A DNA stretch of 64,000 bases from Candidatus Tisiphia endosymbiont of Beris chalybata (GCF_964026555.1 NZ_OZ032159.1:186001-250000), one strand, 5' to 3'. Counted from the stretch's first letter, positions 27,523 through 37,197 are shown. Notes: generated by a model from the letters alone, not told the origin. Translations and numbers: made by a program.

Positions 27523-29145
27523 TTATGATAAGTAATCGTCAGGAATTGGATCTTCTCCTTCTAAGGAGGCATTTTCTTCCCGCTTGCTTACTGACTGACC
27601 TAGTAATTCCTCTATGAGTTCAAGTTTAGAATTTTCATCTTCCCCTCCACTATCATATCCGTCGTCTTCTTCTAAGGCAAAAGGTTTCTTAGCAGCCAAG
27701 GAGGGGGCAGCTAATATATCTTGAGCTCTCATTATACCCTCTTTTTGCTCCCCTTGCGATAATTTGGGCTCAATAGGCTTAGAGGCTGCTTGTACCTCAG
27801 AGAATGGATGAGCTGAAAGCGCTGAGGGTTGTGGGGTTAGAGGTATAACGCCAGCAGTAGAGGGGGAATTAACCCCTACCGGTGGAAGATCATAAGTCAG
27901 CTGTTCCTGGGAAGAGGACACATCCTCTTCCCCATAACCTTCATCTATTTCTTGAATTATACTAGGCGGGGTAGTACTAAATAATTCGTGATACAGCGGA
28001 AGGTTAACCTTGATTAAGTTTTCAGGATGCTTGTTATTATAACAAGTTACCAAATTGTCCACAATGCCTTTGAGCCATAAATTTCCTTCAGCTTCTAGGT
28101 GAATTCCTACGTCATCTTTCAGGCTTTGCATATTTTTAGGAGAAGAATCATCTAATTTGGTACTTGACTTTTCCCTGAGAGGGACTGCTATTTTATAATA
28201 TTTATCAGGTAATATTCGTTCTATCATATTTTCTTCCCAACGTTGTTGAGAATCCATAAGTAAAGATTTAACATTATTAATTAGTATATCTAGTTTTCCT
28301 CCACCGTACATACCAGAGGTATGGCCCTTAACATATGGGTCATCTGAAGAAATATAAGTCATGTTGTTAACATTATATCCTGCTATTAACAGTTCAAGAA
28401 AAACTGATAAAGTAGGAGAATTTTTTCCTAACCCCCCGTCCCACCATATTGAATCTTTACTACCACTAAGATTTGTTACTTTTGCCCATGGGAGAAAACC
28501 TGGCGCAGCTGTTGTGCCTAATAATACATCAACTAATCGATAATTATGATCTGGATTTTCGCGTGCTTTTATTGTTGAAAGAACCTCAATATCGTGGTCA
28601 TTTCTATTATACACCGGAATAAATAATGGTATAATCGTATCGGCAAGAGTTAGATCCCCACAATGTTCTTCTAATAATTTTTTAAGAGCCTCGCTACTAT
28701 ATTTGTTACCTAACAAACCATTAAAGGTTTTAATATTATACATAGTTTGCTTGAAAGTACCTTGCGGAAAAACCTTTTGTACCATTTCTTGAAAAAGGTC
28801 AACTACTTCACTCGCTGCAAATCGTGGCTCAAGACTTCCTTTTTCCTTCGGGATAGTCAGTATAACAGCCATCAATCCTCCAACACTGGTACCGGCTCCA
28901 ATATCGTAAAGCTTGCTAATAGGAGTACCTGTTAATTCTTCAATTAGCGCTAATACTACTGCTTGTTGTATCCCTTTGACCCCTCCTCCTTCACAGCTAA
29001 AGGCATTGATACCTTCTCCAGCTTTGAAGTTATGTGAGAATACTGGTTCCTTAACATCGCGAGTAATAGGATTTTTAGCTATTTTAGCGTCTAAATTGTC
29101 AAACGATGGGAATTTGATATTTTTATTCGTTACTGCAGTAGACAT
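27523..29145 (-). CDS. Patatin-like phospholipase
   Basis: A 540-residue protein. The patatin domain (about 45-250) has the oxyanion loop GGGVKG at 53-58, nucleophile S87 in GTSVG and catalytic D236 in WDGGLGKNSP, so the Ser-Asp dyad is intact and phospholipase A activity is expected. There is no signal peptide. From about 390 the protein is Pro/Ser/Glu-rich and looks disordered. Rickettsia Pat1/Pat2 enzymes are exported phospholipases used for host entry and vacuole escape; a similar role here is inference. It stands alone between the autotransporter and dnaK. Confidence 0.88.
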   Translation of the reverse strand: MSTAVTNKNIKFPSFDNLDAKIAKNPITRDVKEPVFSHNFKAGEGINAFSCEGGGVKGIQQAVVLALIEELTGTPISKLYDIGAGTSVGGLMAVILTIPKEKGSLEPRFAASEVVDLFQEMVQKVFPQGTFKQTMYNIKTFNGLLGNKYSSEALKKLLEEHCGDLTLADTIIPLFIPVYNRNDHDIEVLSTIKARENPDHNYRLVDVLLGTTAAPGFLPWAKVTNLSGSKDSIWWDGGLGKNSPTLSVFLELLIAGYNVNNMTYISSDDPYVKGHTSGMYGGGKLDILINNVKSLLMDSQQRWEENMIERILPDKYYKIAVPLREKSSTKLDDSSPKNMQSLKDDVGIHLEAEGNLWLKGIVDNLVTCYNNKHPENLIKVNLPLYHELFSTTPPSIIQEIDEGYGEEDVSSSQEQLTYDLPPVGVNSPSTAGVIPLTPQPSALSAHPFSEVQAASKPIEPKLSQGEQKEGIMRAQDILAAPSLAAKKPFALEEDDGYDSGGEDENSKLELIEELLGQSVSKREENASLEGEDPIPDDYLS

Positions 29146-29374
29146 ATTTCCTACCTATAATGTATTTATATTAGTAAATAATTTTGAAATTTAAAAAGTA
29201 ATAAAAAGTATTAAGAATAAATTGATAAACTAAGCTATACTATCTATTGTTAATTAATTTCATTATACTATTATAAGTTAAAGAAAAATAGTAATTATTG
29301 TATTTAGGAGAAAAATTAATTAATTTTTCTCCTAAATACCGCACTTAACAAAATTCTGCTGCAGTTTAGAGACA

Positions 29375-31984
29375 TTAGAATAATAAATTCAATTTTATTG
29401 ACCCTTGGTGACTATAGTATTTTTTACCAGTAGTTAACCAGTCATAAGTGGTCATGATTTCTGTCATCCCACGTTTAATAGTCACGTTACCTCCAATTTT
29501 ATAGCTGTATTTGGAAGGTTTTTGAGTAAAAAATAACTGGCTGTTGGAGGCGGTAATAGGGGTATGGGTAGTAACATTAGATATGCTAGCTTTATTACGG
29601 AAAAACTTTTCAGCTTCTACATATAAGCCTGGGGTTATTAGCATAGTACTAGTAATTTGTAACGGTAGGGCAGTGCCAAAACCAATAATTCCGGAAGTTT
29701 TTTTACTACTATTACTAGCAACTTCTAAGCTTTGAGCCTCGAAGTTTTGGGTATAACTTCCTGTATTATAGGAGCCATATTTGAAAGCCATATTTGGTAT
29801 AACTAATAATTTACCAAGCTGCGATTTATGGGCAAGCACTACTTGACTGCTATAAGGTTTATTCTTGATTTTGTTGTTCAATATTTGGCTTTGAAAGGGA
29901 GTTTTTGTAATGATATCACCGAATCCTAGCGAAAAAAACCCTTGTAATATTAGTTTCTCTGTTAAACTACCTTGGCCATATAAAGATAATAAGTGAGTTT
30001 TTATAGCTACCTTCTGACTATGATTTTTATATTTAAAATTAGAAGTCACATAGTTATAGGCTAATCCAATAATACTATTCTCCTGTACTTCTATATCAGT
30101 GCCAATAGAGCCTATAGTAGTTTTACCATGATAATCGCCTGCCTTATCCTTGTCATTATTATATTTACTACTGCCATAATTGCCATTAATCCATAAATGT
30201 TTTGGTAGACTTTGCTCTTGATCCCCTGAACCTATGGCTGCTTTATTATAAGTAGAAAAGAGCCTATCTTGTGCTGCTTGAGTAATAATATGTTCTACTG
30301 TAAGCATTGAAGCATTTATTAGCGGTTCCAGGTAGTAAGGGTAGTTATTAGGGCTATTTGAGACTATTGAGGGTAGCAGTGGAGCATCGTCACCCCTTCC
30401 GCCGCCTGCAGGGGGTGAGAGTAGATCCGTCCTGCTTGCTTCACCGCTTGCAGGTCTGCTTTCTCCATTACCAATGCGGGGAAGGGGAGGTGTAGTGGCT
30501 GTTGGGAGGGGCAGTGAAGAAGAGCTACGAGGTGAATTATTAGCTTCTTCTTCCCTAGGCCTCTCATTAACTGCTGGCTGATCATGATTAGGGCTATAGT
30601 CAATTGATGAGAATTTGGTGATATCGTCGCTTAATGCTTGCCTATTATCTATAGGCTTCGTTCCATCGCTCCTAGCACCAACTTCTCCTGAATTGGCTAT
30701 ATTGGGATCAGGATCCTTTTTTACATCAGGCTCCATAGGTATTAGGCCAGTCGCCATGGGCTTGATAGTAGGAATAATAGGGTTAGCAGAAAACGCTTGT
30801 GGTTGATTAAGAGTGCCGATTTTACCTACATAGATAGGAGGAGCTTCTTGTACCTTGTCATGTTGCATTGGAGAGGAGTCCTCCCACTCTTTATCTACTC
30901 GCAATTCTTCTTCAGTTTTTGGCAACGCCGATTTTTTTTCTCGTGAAACAGTTTGATCCGGTGCACCCATTGCATTCATATGCGCCAATACTGAGGCTAG
31001 AGGTGTTCTTGGTGTAGGTGTGGTTGATTTAGGAAAAGTATTAGCTTTATTTTTTAGGAGATGACCGTTTTGTAATGATAGTTTAGCTCTAGTTTTGTTG
31101 AGCTGCTCCAGGAAGTCAGTAGGCGCAGGGTTGTCACTACTATCTAATAGCCGTGGAGGCACCGCTGGGGGAGCACTACCGGCGAGTACGCCACGCTGGT
31201 TAGCGTCATCAATAGTTTCTACTTTTGGTGTTGTATCCCTACTCCTCTGCGGTGATGGGGGCGGGGTTAGAATATTACTGAGATTATATTTGGGTTGAGT
31301 GGCAGGAGGAATAGCGGTCTTATCATCAGTATATTGTGTCTCATCCTCACCATCAGATTCTGAACTGCTGGACTCATTCATCGCCTTAGCCCTCTGGGTC
31401 AAAAGTAAATGTTTCGCTACTGTGGCAGTAATACTTGGACGATCTAGTTCTGGGGGCGCAGCTCCTGTTTTTGCAGTATTGCTTTTAGTATCCTTGGTAG
31501 ACGTAGCGGTGTTATTATTCTTGTTATTATCGTTCTGTTGATTTGATAAAGTTATTAAGTTTTTCCAACCTTTATTTGGTTGAAAGTTTTTGAGACCGCC
31601 AATTGGCGGAGGAGGAAGCGGCGGAGGCGGTGGTGGTGGAGGAGGAGGAGAGGCATCAGGAGCTGTATTCGAAGCAGAAATAGCCAGATTAAGTTCTGCA
31701 GATGATGCAGCCCCAGCGTTACTGCCTTGACTTATGGCAGGTTTATTATCGTGTGCTGCACTTTGATTCCGCTTCAATAATGCCTCGTTCACTATGTGCT
31801 GCATCTGCTTAAACTGACTAACTTTTTTTCGCTCTTGAGGCGTAGGAGCTGCAAATACCAAGCTAGGCATACTGATAATAGTTGTTACTATACTTGATGT
31901 AAATAATAGGGCCTTAGCATTATCCCTTATTTTGCGTTTAATTTTGTGATTAGTAACGCTTGTTAGTGATAAAAAATTTTTCAT
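29375..31984 (-). CDS. Surface autotransporter with polyproline tract (Sca-like)
   Basis: An 869-residue protein. I start at the ATG at 31984, with AGAGG 7 nt upstream. A signal peptide ends near VFAAP at residue 45. At about 112-128 a proline run (15 prolines in SPPPPPPPPPPLPPPP) is followed by GG, reminiscent of the actin-nucleating RickA/Sca2 proteins, but I cannot see a certain WH2 motif. Residues 130-590 are low-complexity. The last 270 residues have alternating beta-strand patterning and end in LNLLF with terminal Phe, as expected for an autotransporter barrel inserted by Bam. Residues about 428-463 are encoded by a palindromic element. Actin binding is conjecture. Confidence 0.85.
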   Translation of the reverse strand: MKNFLSLTSVTNHKIKRKIRDNAKALLFTSSIVTTIISMPSLVFAAPTPQERKKVSQFKQMQHIVNEALLKRNQSAAHDNKPAISQGSNAGAASSAELNLAISASNTAPDASPPPPPPPPPPLPPPPIGGLKNFQPNKGWKNLITLSNQQNDNNKNNNTATSTKDTKSNTAKTGAAPPELDRPSITATVAKHLLLTQRAKAMNESSSSESDGEDETQYTDDKTAIPPATQPKYNLSNILTPPPSPQRSRDTTPKVETIDDANQRGVLAGSAPPAVPPRLLDSSDNPAPTDFLEQLNKTRAKLSLQNGHLLKNKANTFPKSTTPTPRTPLASVLAHMNAMGAPDQTVSREKKSALPKTEEELRVDKEWEDSSPMQHDKVQEAPPIYVGKIGTLNQPQAFSANPIIPTIKPMATGLIPMEPDVKKDPDPNIANSGEVGARSDGTKPIDNRQALSDDITKFSSIDYSPNHDQPAVNERPREEEANNSPRSSSSLPLPTATTPPLPRIGNGESRPASGEASRTDLLSPPAGGGRGDDAPLLPSIVSNSPNNYPYYLEPLINASMLTVEHIITQAAQDRLFSTYNKAAIGSGDQEQSLPKHLWINGNYGSSKYNNDKDKAGDYHGKTTIGSIGTDIEVQENSIIGLAYNYVTSNFKYKNHSQKVAIKTHLLSLYGQGSLTEKLILQGFFSLGFGDIITKTPFQSQILNNKIKNKPYSSQVVLAHKSQLGKLLVIPNMAFKYGSYNTGSYTQNFEAQSLEVASNSSKKTSGIIGFGTALPLQITSTMLITPGLYVEAEKFFRNKASISNVTTHTPITASNSQLFFTQKPSKYSYKIGGNVTIKRGMTEIMTTYDWLTTGKKYYSHQGSIKLNLLF
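30595..30701. repeat. Coding palindromic element (family E-like), copy in autotransporter gene
   Basis: 107 bp with ends TATAGTCAATTGATGAGAAT and CTCCTGAATTGGCTATA. It encodes the peptide containing NSGEVGARSDGTKPIDNRQ, matching NSGEFGARSDGTTAIDNRQ of the synthetase-ankyrin protein in the same frame. Confidence 0.9.
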
Positions 31985-32221
31985 AAACCTCTGAGTAATG
32001 GTTATTAACGAAGCTATAACGTAAGTAATTAATAAGTTCAAATAATCTATTAAGTTGTTAGCAATCTGTTAATCATTTAATATGGTTTAATAATATTTGT
32101 GTGACTTAATTGCTGCATAGTGAAGTATTACAACTTTTAATGGGCTTTTTTTACACTATGGGGTGAGCTATATCCTCGGGTTGTTTTGCTATCTAATTAG
32201 CAAAAATTAGGTGAACTACAA

Positions 32222-32368
32222 TAGACCTCTTGCATAACCTAATCTAATTGGTAATTTTGTCGTCGAAACTCCTCTCTGTTCCTCACGTACTTAACATGTA
32301 CGCTGCGGTACTCGACTTCGTTTCTCCTAAAAATTCTTCAATTATCTTTAGGTTATGCAAGAGGTCTA
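32222..32368. repeat. Palindromic repeat family C, copy 3 (inverted)
   Basis: 147 bp with the same arms as copies 1 and 2 but the interior in opposite orientation; core CTCACGTACTTAACATGTAC. It lies 65 bp upstream of the rnpB promoter. Confidence 0.88.
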
Positions 32369-32432
32369 ATATATTATGGAATCATGCGGGGCACCTTTCG
32401 CCTTTCTTGGGGGTAATCAAATATTAAAAAGA

Positions 32433-32460
32433 TTGACAAATCATGATATTACCGCATAAT
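32433..32460 (+). promoter_or_regulatory. Promoter of rnpB
   Basis: TTGACA at 32433-32438 and CATAAT at 32455-32460 with a 16-bp spacer, immediately before the RNase P RNA. Perfect -35 box and good -10 box. Confidence 0.75.
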
Positions 32461-32461
32461 G

Positions 32462-32845
32462 GCTATGATGGTTGTGCAGTTGCGTAAATAATCTAGCGAG
32501 ATTTTACGAGGAAAGTCCGGACTCTACAGAGATATGGTGCTGGTTAACAGCCAGCGGAAGAGCAATCTTTTAGGGAAAGTGCCACAGAAAATATACCGCC
32601 AATTTTATTGGTAAGGGTGAAATGGTGCGGTAAGAGCGCACCGGTAGGTTGGTGACAAACTACGCATGGTAAACCCCACCAAGAGCAAGATCAAATAGGC
32701 ACTACAGAACTTGCATGTTCCTAGGTTTCTCTGACTAGAAGTAGTGTGGGTAGATCGCTTGAGGTAAATGGTAACATTTATCCTAGATAAATAACTGCAG
32801 TAAGTATTAAAGTACTTATACAGGATCCGGCTTATAGACCATCAT
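32462..32845 (+). ncRNA. rnpB: RNase P RNA (M1 RNA), type A
   Basis: The RNA component that cleaves tRNA 5' leaders. Conserved core elements are GAGGAAAGTCCGGACTC near the 5' end, a downstream ACAGAA, and GGCTTATAGACCATCA at the 3' end, which pairs with GATGGTTG at the start (P1). Length of about 380 nt is usual. It is flanked by palindromic elements C3 and D4. Confidence 0.95.
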
Positions 32846-32946
32846 TTCTTTAAAAAAATCAAGATTCTTAAATATTATCTCATGAACAGTTAAGAATTAC
32901 AAAAAGCAACTAGGTTCTTATATCTACTTATAACATATTTCTAAGG

Positions 32947-33101
32947 TATACTGCTCGTCACTGAAGAGTTGGTAGACGATAGAATCAACTTCAAGAAGAG
33001 CTAGGAGTGTCAAAGTCGAGAAGCGCAGCGTACTATAGTACGTGAGCATCGCAGATCTTTAAGGGCACAACGACGCCAATTCTTGAAGTTCAGCGAGTAT
33101 A
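32947..33101. repeat. Palindromic repeat family D, copy 4 (inverted)
   Basis: TATACTGCTCGTCACTGAAG on the left, GCCAATTCTTGAAGTTCAGC then GAGTATA on the right. Its ACAACGACGCCAATTCTTGA segment is the one that matches the yidD N-terminal coding region exactly. Confidence 0.85.
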
Positions 33102-33131
33102 TAAGGATCTAAGTTAAATTAGAAGTAAGGG

Positions 33132-35213
33132 CTAATTTAATTCCTGCAGCTCGGTTTTAGTAAATAATTTTATCTGTAAAGAAGTAAGCTCGGAGTTAAT
33201 GGTATTTGATGCTAATTTATTTGCTTGAATTAACAAGTCGGTGTCTCGAGTAAGATCGGCAAAAAAGAATCTTATTTCTCCACTTTGTTTGGTACCTAAA
33301 ATTTCTCCGCTACCTCTTAAAAGCAGATCTTGTTCAGCAATATAAAATCCATCATTACTATTGCGCATAATTTCAAACCGGGATTTTGCGGTCTTGCTGA
33401 GCCTTTTAGGGTCATAGAGCAAAATACAATGAGATTGGAGGTGGCTGCGTCCTACCCTTCCTCTAATTTGATGCAGTTGTGCTAAGCCAAATTGTTCGGC
33501 ATTCTCTATAATGATTAAAGTTGCTTCTGGAATATTTATTCCTACTTCAATAACAGTAGTGGCTACTAAAATATGCACATCGTCTTGTTGAAATTTCTGC
33601 ATAATACTATCTTTTTGCTCATTTTTCATTTTGCCATGGATTGCCGCAGTAATATTAGGATATATATTGTCAATGTAGGCTAAACGAGTATTTACATCAA
33701 TAAGCTCTCTATTATTTTCAGTTTCTGCTCCTTCTGCCATTGCAGGTTCAATAAGGGGGCATACCCAATAGATTTTTTCCTTAGCTTTAAGCTTTTTATC
33801 CAAGCTAGTAATTATTAGAGGTAACTTAACTTTTGGCACTATACTAGTAATGATTGGCAAGCGGTTTTTAGGTTTGTTCATTAATTTGGAAATAGCCATG
33901 TCACCAAACATGGTAAGAGTAAGACTCCGAGGGATCGGGGTTGCAGTCATTACTAGTACATCTGGACTTGAAGCTTTATTAATTAACTCTAAGCGTTGTT
34001 GTACACCAAATCTATGTTGTTCATCAATTACTATATACCCCAAATTTTTAAAATTCACCTTTTCTTGAAATAAGGCATGGGTGCCGATTAATATATCAAT
34101 ATCCCCACGTTGTAAATCTAAGAGTGTTGGTTTCCTTTCGCTCGTTGCTAACCTGCTTGTCAGGAGTGCTAGCCTTATTCCTGTACCATTGAGTGCTTTA
34201 ATAAAGAATTGATAATGCTGATTAGCTAATAGATCTGTAGGTACCATTAACGCTGCTTGAAATTTAGCTTCTATCACATTGACCATTGTCAACAACGCTA
34301 CTATAGTTTTACCAGAGCCCACGTCTCCTTGTAGCAAACGCATCATTTCGCCAGCCGCTAATTGGTCTTGTTCAATTTCTGCAATTGCCATTTGTTGGTC
34401 GTTTGTGAGTTCAAATTCTAAGTTTCTAAGTATAGCATGTTGTAAGGTAATAGCCTTGGCAAATGAGTTACCCTGCTTTGCTTGAATTTGGGTGCGAACA
34501 TAACATAAAGTTAATTGATTGGCTAAAAGTTCTTGCTCCGCAAGTCGCCTGAGGCACTCGGTATATCTTTGATCTAAATTACTGGAATTAGGAGCGACTT
34601 GCTGGTAATGTAGGATTTTTAGCTCTTCTATTAAGGCGTTGAGATACTCATGAATATCCTGTGAATTTTTGGCTATATTATCAGAAAACCTTTCTAGGAA
34701 AATTATAGCTTGTTTAATATATGAATGAAGCTGGGGATTTGTAATGCCATAAGTTAAAGAGTAAATTGGTTCTAGTGGATCATTAGCCTTGTCGTTAAAA
34801 ATAAATTCTGGGTGAATTAATTGAGGCAATCCTGCGAACACTTGTGCTTTCCCCTTAACAATCAAGGTATTTCCTATTTGCAAATGTTGAAAAATAAAAT
34901 TTGCTGGTCTATTAAAAAATATTAATAGGATAGAACCAGTTTCATTAGAGGCTAAAATTTTTAAAGGTTGTACTTTTTTAGTAGGTTTAAGAATTTCTTG
35001 AATAGTTACTCTAACCTGGATTAATAACCCATTTTTTAAAGAAGATAAATTAGGGGCAATTATTTTTATTTGATAAGAAGTAGGTCGATAAAATAATAAA
35101 TCCCTTAAAGTAATTATTTCTAATCTTTTAAGCGCATTAATTATATTATCACTAATATTGAGATAAGTTTTAATGGGAGAGAGAAAAAATTTGTTAAAAT
35201 CTGACATAGCCAT
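33132..35213 (-). CDS. recG: ATP-dependent DNA helicase RecG
   Basis: A 693-residue replication-fork remodelling helicase. The N-terminal wedge/OB domain (about 60-150) is followed by motif I GDVGSGKT at 296-303, the DEQH box in GYIVIDEQHRFG, TATPIPRSLTLTMFGD, and the RecG-specific IENAEQFGLAQLHQIRGRVG. Complete. The start could be the first ATG or the third codon (MSDFNKFF); neither has a clear ribosome binding site. Confidence 0.96.
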   Translation of the reverse strand: MAMSDFNKFFLSPIKTYLNISDNIINALKRLEIITLRDLLFYRPTSYQIKIIAPNLSSLKNGLLIQVRVTIQEILKPTKKVQPLKILASNETGSILLIFFNRPANFIFQHLQIGNTLIVKGKAQVFAGLPQLIHPEFIFNDKANDPLEPIYSLTYGITNPQLHSYIKQAIIFLERFSDNIAKNSQDIHEYLNALIEELKILHYQQVAPNSSNLDQRYTECLRRLAEQELLANQLTLCYVRTQIQAKQGNSFAKAITLQHAILRNLEFELTNDQQMAIAEIEQDQLAAGEMMRLLQGDVGSGKTIVALLTMVNVIEAKFQAALMVPTDLLANQHYQFFIKALNGTGIRLALLTSRLATSERKPTLLDLQRGDIDILIGTHALFQEKVNFKNLGYIVIDEQHRFGVQQRLELINKASSPDVLVMTATPIPRSLTLTMFGDMAISKLMNKPKNRLPIITSIVPKVKLPLIITSLDKKLKAKEKIYWVCPLIEPAMAEGAETENNRELIDVNTRLAYIDNIYPNITAAIHGKMKNEQKDSIMQKFQQDDVHILVATTVIEVGINIPEATLIIIENAEQFGLAQLHQIRGRVGRSHLQSHCILLYDPKRLSKTAKSRFEIMRNSNDGFYIAEQDLLLRGSGEILGTKQSGEIRFFFADLTRDTDLLIQANKLASNTINSELTSLQIKLFTKTELQELN

Positions 35214-35509
35214 AATATTGCCGGCCCTAAATAATCAGGCGACTTTAATTTTCTCTATTTATTATATTATACTGAGGCTAATTATATAACGTTTTTTTAG
35301 AAGTGATATCAATAAAAGCGTTTATTGTTGGAATTTACTAATAATAAATATCAACTTCCCGTTTGCTAGGTCACTTTTTTAATAGTTCACCAAATTTTCC
35401 ACTTCAAGCTGCATTTATTAAAAATTACCATATGATATTTATTGTTAGGCTGTAGAAAAAGCTAGATTATTATTTAATAATAGATACAATATAGTTAATA
35501 AATCAATAA

Positions 35510-36169
35510 ATGATTAAGATGTTACACAAGGGTCAACCCCTTATAGGGCCGTGGAGCCCGAGAATCGTAGAATTATATAATCAACTAATAGCATCAGAGG
35601 CCCCTGATTTCGATAAATTGAAAGCTCTTGTTGGGGAGGCACATGATGTCGAGATCAGCCGCCCTATTATAGTCAAATTGCTAAGAAATAGTGGGCAGAA
35701 CTTAGACCAGTATTTACGTCCCGCAATAGCAGAACGACGTGATGATCTGTTGCAAATATTGGAGGAAATTCCTCAACATGAAGAGGAGGACGAAGAAGAT
35801 GAGGACACGGTTAATGTCTATAAACAGGAGTGCAAGATAACTTACTATATCCAGAAATTGCTAGGAGATATAAAGGAGCGGCTAGGAGATATAAAGGAGG
35901 AGGGGCCAGCAGTTCTAAAAGAGTTGCTAGGAGATCTAAAGAAGTGGCTAAAGGACAGCCCACAAGAAGCAAGGTGTATTATGTCACCCGCCATAGTATT
36001 GTTGGGGCCCGGGATAATAATCAAGAGTATTACTTATATAGTACAACTTGGTTGTAAATTGTATAATCTCTATACTTCCGAATCATCAGACCCGGATTTT
36101 TTGGTATTAGAAAATAACACCTGCCCCTTACAGGGGGAGCTATATCAAGATTTTAATAATCATACATAA
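35510..36169 (+). CDS. Unknown protein with internal repeat and acidic segment
   Basis: 219 residues. Residues 1-85 look helical (LVGEAHDVEISRPIIVKLLR), with some likeness to a degenerate helical repeat. Then comes an acidic run (HEEEDEEDEDTV), a short internal repeat (LLGDIKER, LGDIKEE, LLGDLKK, visible as tandem DNA copies of CTAGGAGATATAAAGGAG), and one hydrophobic segment (IMSPAIVLLGPGIIIKSITY). I recognise no family. Codon and base use resemble the neighbours. A host-directed protein is possible but unproven. Confidence 0.6.
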   Translation: MIKMLHKGQPLIGPWSPRIVELYNQLIASEAPDFDKLKALVGEAHDVEISRPIIVKLLRNSGQNLDQYLRPAIAERRDDLLQILEEIPQHEEEDEEDEDTVNVYKQECKITYYIQKLLGDIKERLGDIKEEGPAVLKELLGDLKKWLKDSPQEARCIMSPAIVLLGPGIIIKSITYIVQLGCKLYNLYTSESSDPDFLVLENNTCPLQGELYQDFNNHT

Positions 36170-36278
36170 AAATTTCCTTTACTGAACCTAGCGGTCAACT
36201 ACGATTTTTAAAAATTTAAAATTTCACAAGCATAGTTGATACCAAGTGGTGCATGCCTTTTTAGATATTGCATGCAAG

Positions 36279-36304
36279 GCTAGGGGGGTCAAAACCCCCC
36301 TAGC
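36279..36304. terminator. Bidirectional terminator
   Basis: GCTAGGGGGG and CCCCCCTAGC form a perfect 10-bp stem around TCAAAA, between two convergent genes (stops at 36169 and 36318). Confidence 0.75.
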
Positions 36305-36317
36305 AACGTTATCTATC

Positions 36318-36761
36318 TTACTCTGTGATAGTCTTAAGCCAGGTTATATGCCTATTTTCGTTCGCTAGGCCTGTAGTCAACGTCTTTTCCGCTTCTATAA
36401 ATTTTTGATCATGTTCAGTCATACGTTTATAGGCGGTATTAATATCTTCTTCTAGCTGTATAATAGCCTTGAGTATAGCATTATCTCCAAAAAGATTTGC
36501 AATAGCTACTTTTCCTATGGAGATTAGCTGAGTACCACTTGGGCCACGCGGCGCCTCTATACCTTTACTAGTTAACAGTTGAGTAAGGGCACTGACTTGG
36601 CTTTTATGCTCAGCTTTAGCATTAACCAGTCCTTGTTTATAGTTGGCACTCTCAATTCGATTAATAGCCGCTTCGTACGCCTCTAGCGCTTCATATTCTA
36701 ATTCTACTAATTCCTTTAATGCTTTAGCAAAGTCTGTTTGCTGTCCTACAAAAGTAGTCAT
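36318..36761 (-). CDS. Ferritin-like four-helix protein (DUF2383/PA2169 type)
   Basis: 147 residues, wholly helical. FAKALKELVELEYEALEAYE and AEHKSQVSALTQLL give the E...ExxH-type pattern of ferritin-like domains in the first two helices, and ILKAIIQLEEDINTAYKRM plus LANENRHITWLK in the last two. Metal binding is plausible but not certain. A stress-protective role is suggested only by family and by the KGG stress peptide encoded nearby on the same strand. Confidence 0.7.
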   Translation of the reverse strand: MTTFVGQQTDFAKALKELVELEYEALEAYEAAINRIESANYKQGLVNAKAEHKSQVSALTQLLTSKGIEAPRGPSGTQLISIGKVAIANLFGDNAILKAIIQLEEDINTAYKRMTEHDQKFIEAEKTLTTGLANENRHITWLKTITE

Positions 36762-36792
36762 ATCTATATATCCTCTGTAATTGTAAATAATC

Positions 36793-36935
36793 TAGGTTCT
36801 GTGAAGTTTTTATCTAATGGTCGATTTCGTCGTTATTTTCGTTCTCGAATCCTCACGTACATTTAGTACGCTGCGGTTCTGTGAGCAAAAATGCCTATAA
36901 ATCTACTCATTATATAGAAACTTTCACAGAACCTA
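36793..36935. repeat. Palindromic repeat family F, copy 3
   Basis: Arms TAGGTTCTGTGAAGTTTTTA and AGAAACTTTCACAGAACCTA, core CTCACGTACATTTAGTACGC. It lies 31 bp upstream of the ferritin-like gene. Confidence 0.88.
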
Positions 36936-37059
36936 ATATTAATGGCTCCTCAGAGCAAAATGCGAATCCAAAACCTTTTACGGCTGCTGGGGGATAATAC
37001 CTGCGGTTCAGTATAGTCTTATACCGAACCACAGGCAGTCAAATTCAGATAAATTATTT

Positions 37060-37197
37060 CTATTGATCTGAATCATCTTTTTTAGCGGAGCTATTTGTAT
37101 GACTCTGCTTTTTTTGGCTTGCTTTTCCACCCTTATGGGCTGTTTCGTGTAATGACTTCTTGTTCATTGTTGCGAAACCTTTTTTTTGAGTAGTCAT
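37060..37197 (-). CDS. KGG-domain stress-associated peptide
   Basis: A 45-residue basic protein, MTTQKKGFATMNKKSLHETA then HKGGKASQ, the pattern (KxGFAxMxxxxxxEIAxKGGKA) of the KGG/GsiB-like general stress family. The frame has no stops, ATG at 37197 and a TAGGAGGTAA-type ribosome binding site 6-8 nt upstream. Function in the family is not settled; expression under stress is typical. Confidence 0.8.
   Translation of the reverse strand: MTTQKKGFATMNKKSLHETAHKGGKASQKKQSHTNSSAKKDDSDQ

Noticed and set aside
31095..31541. Plus-strand frames opposite the autotransporter
   Set aside because: Antisense to a low-complexity, proline- and serine-rich coding region, which often leaves open frames on the other strand.
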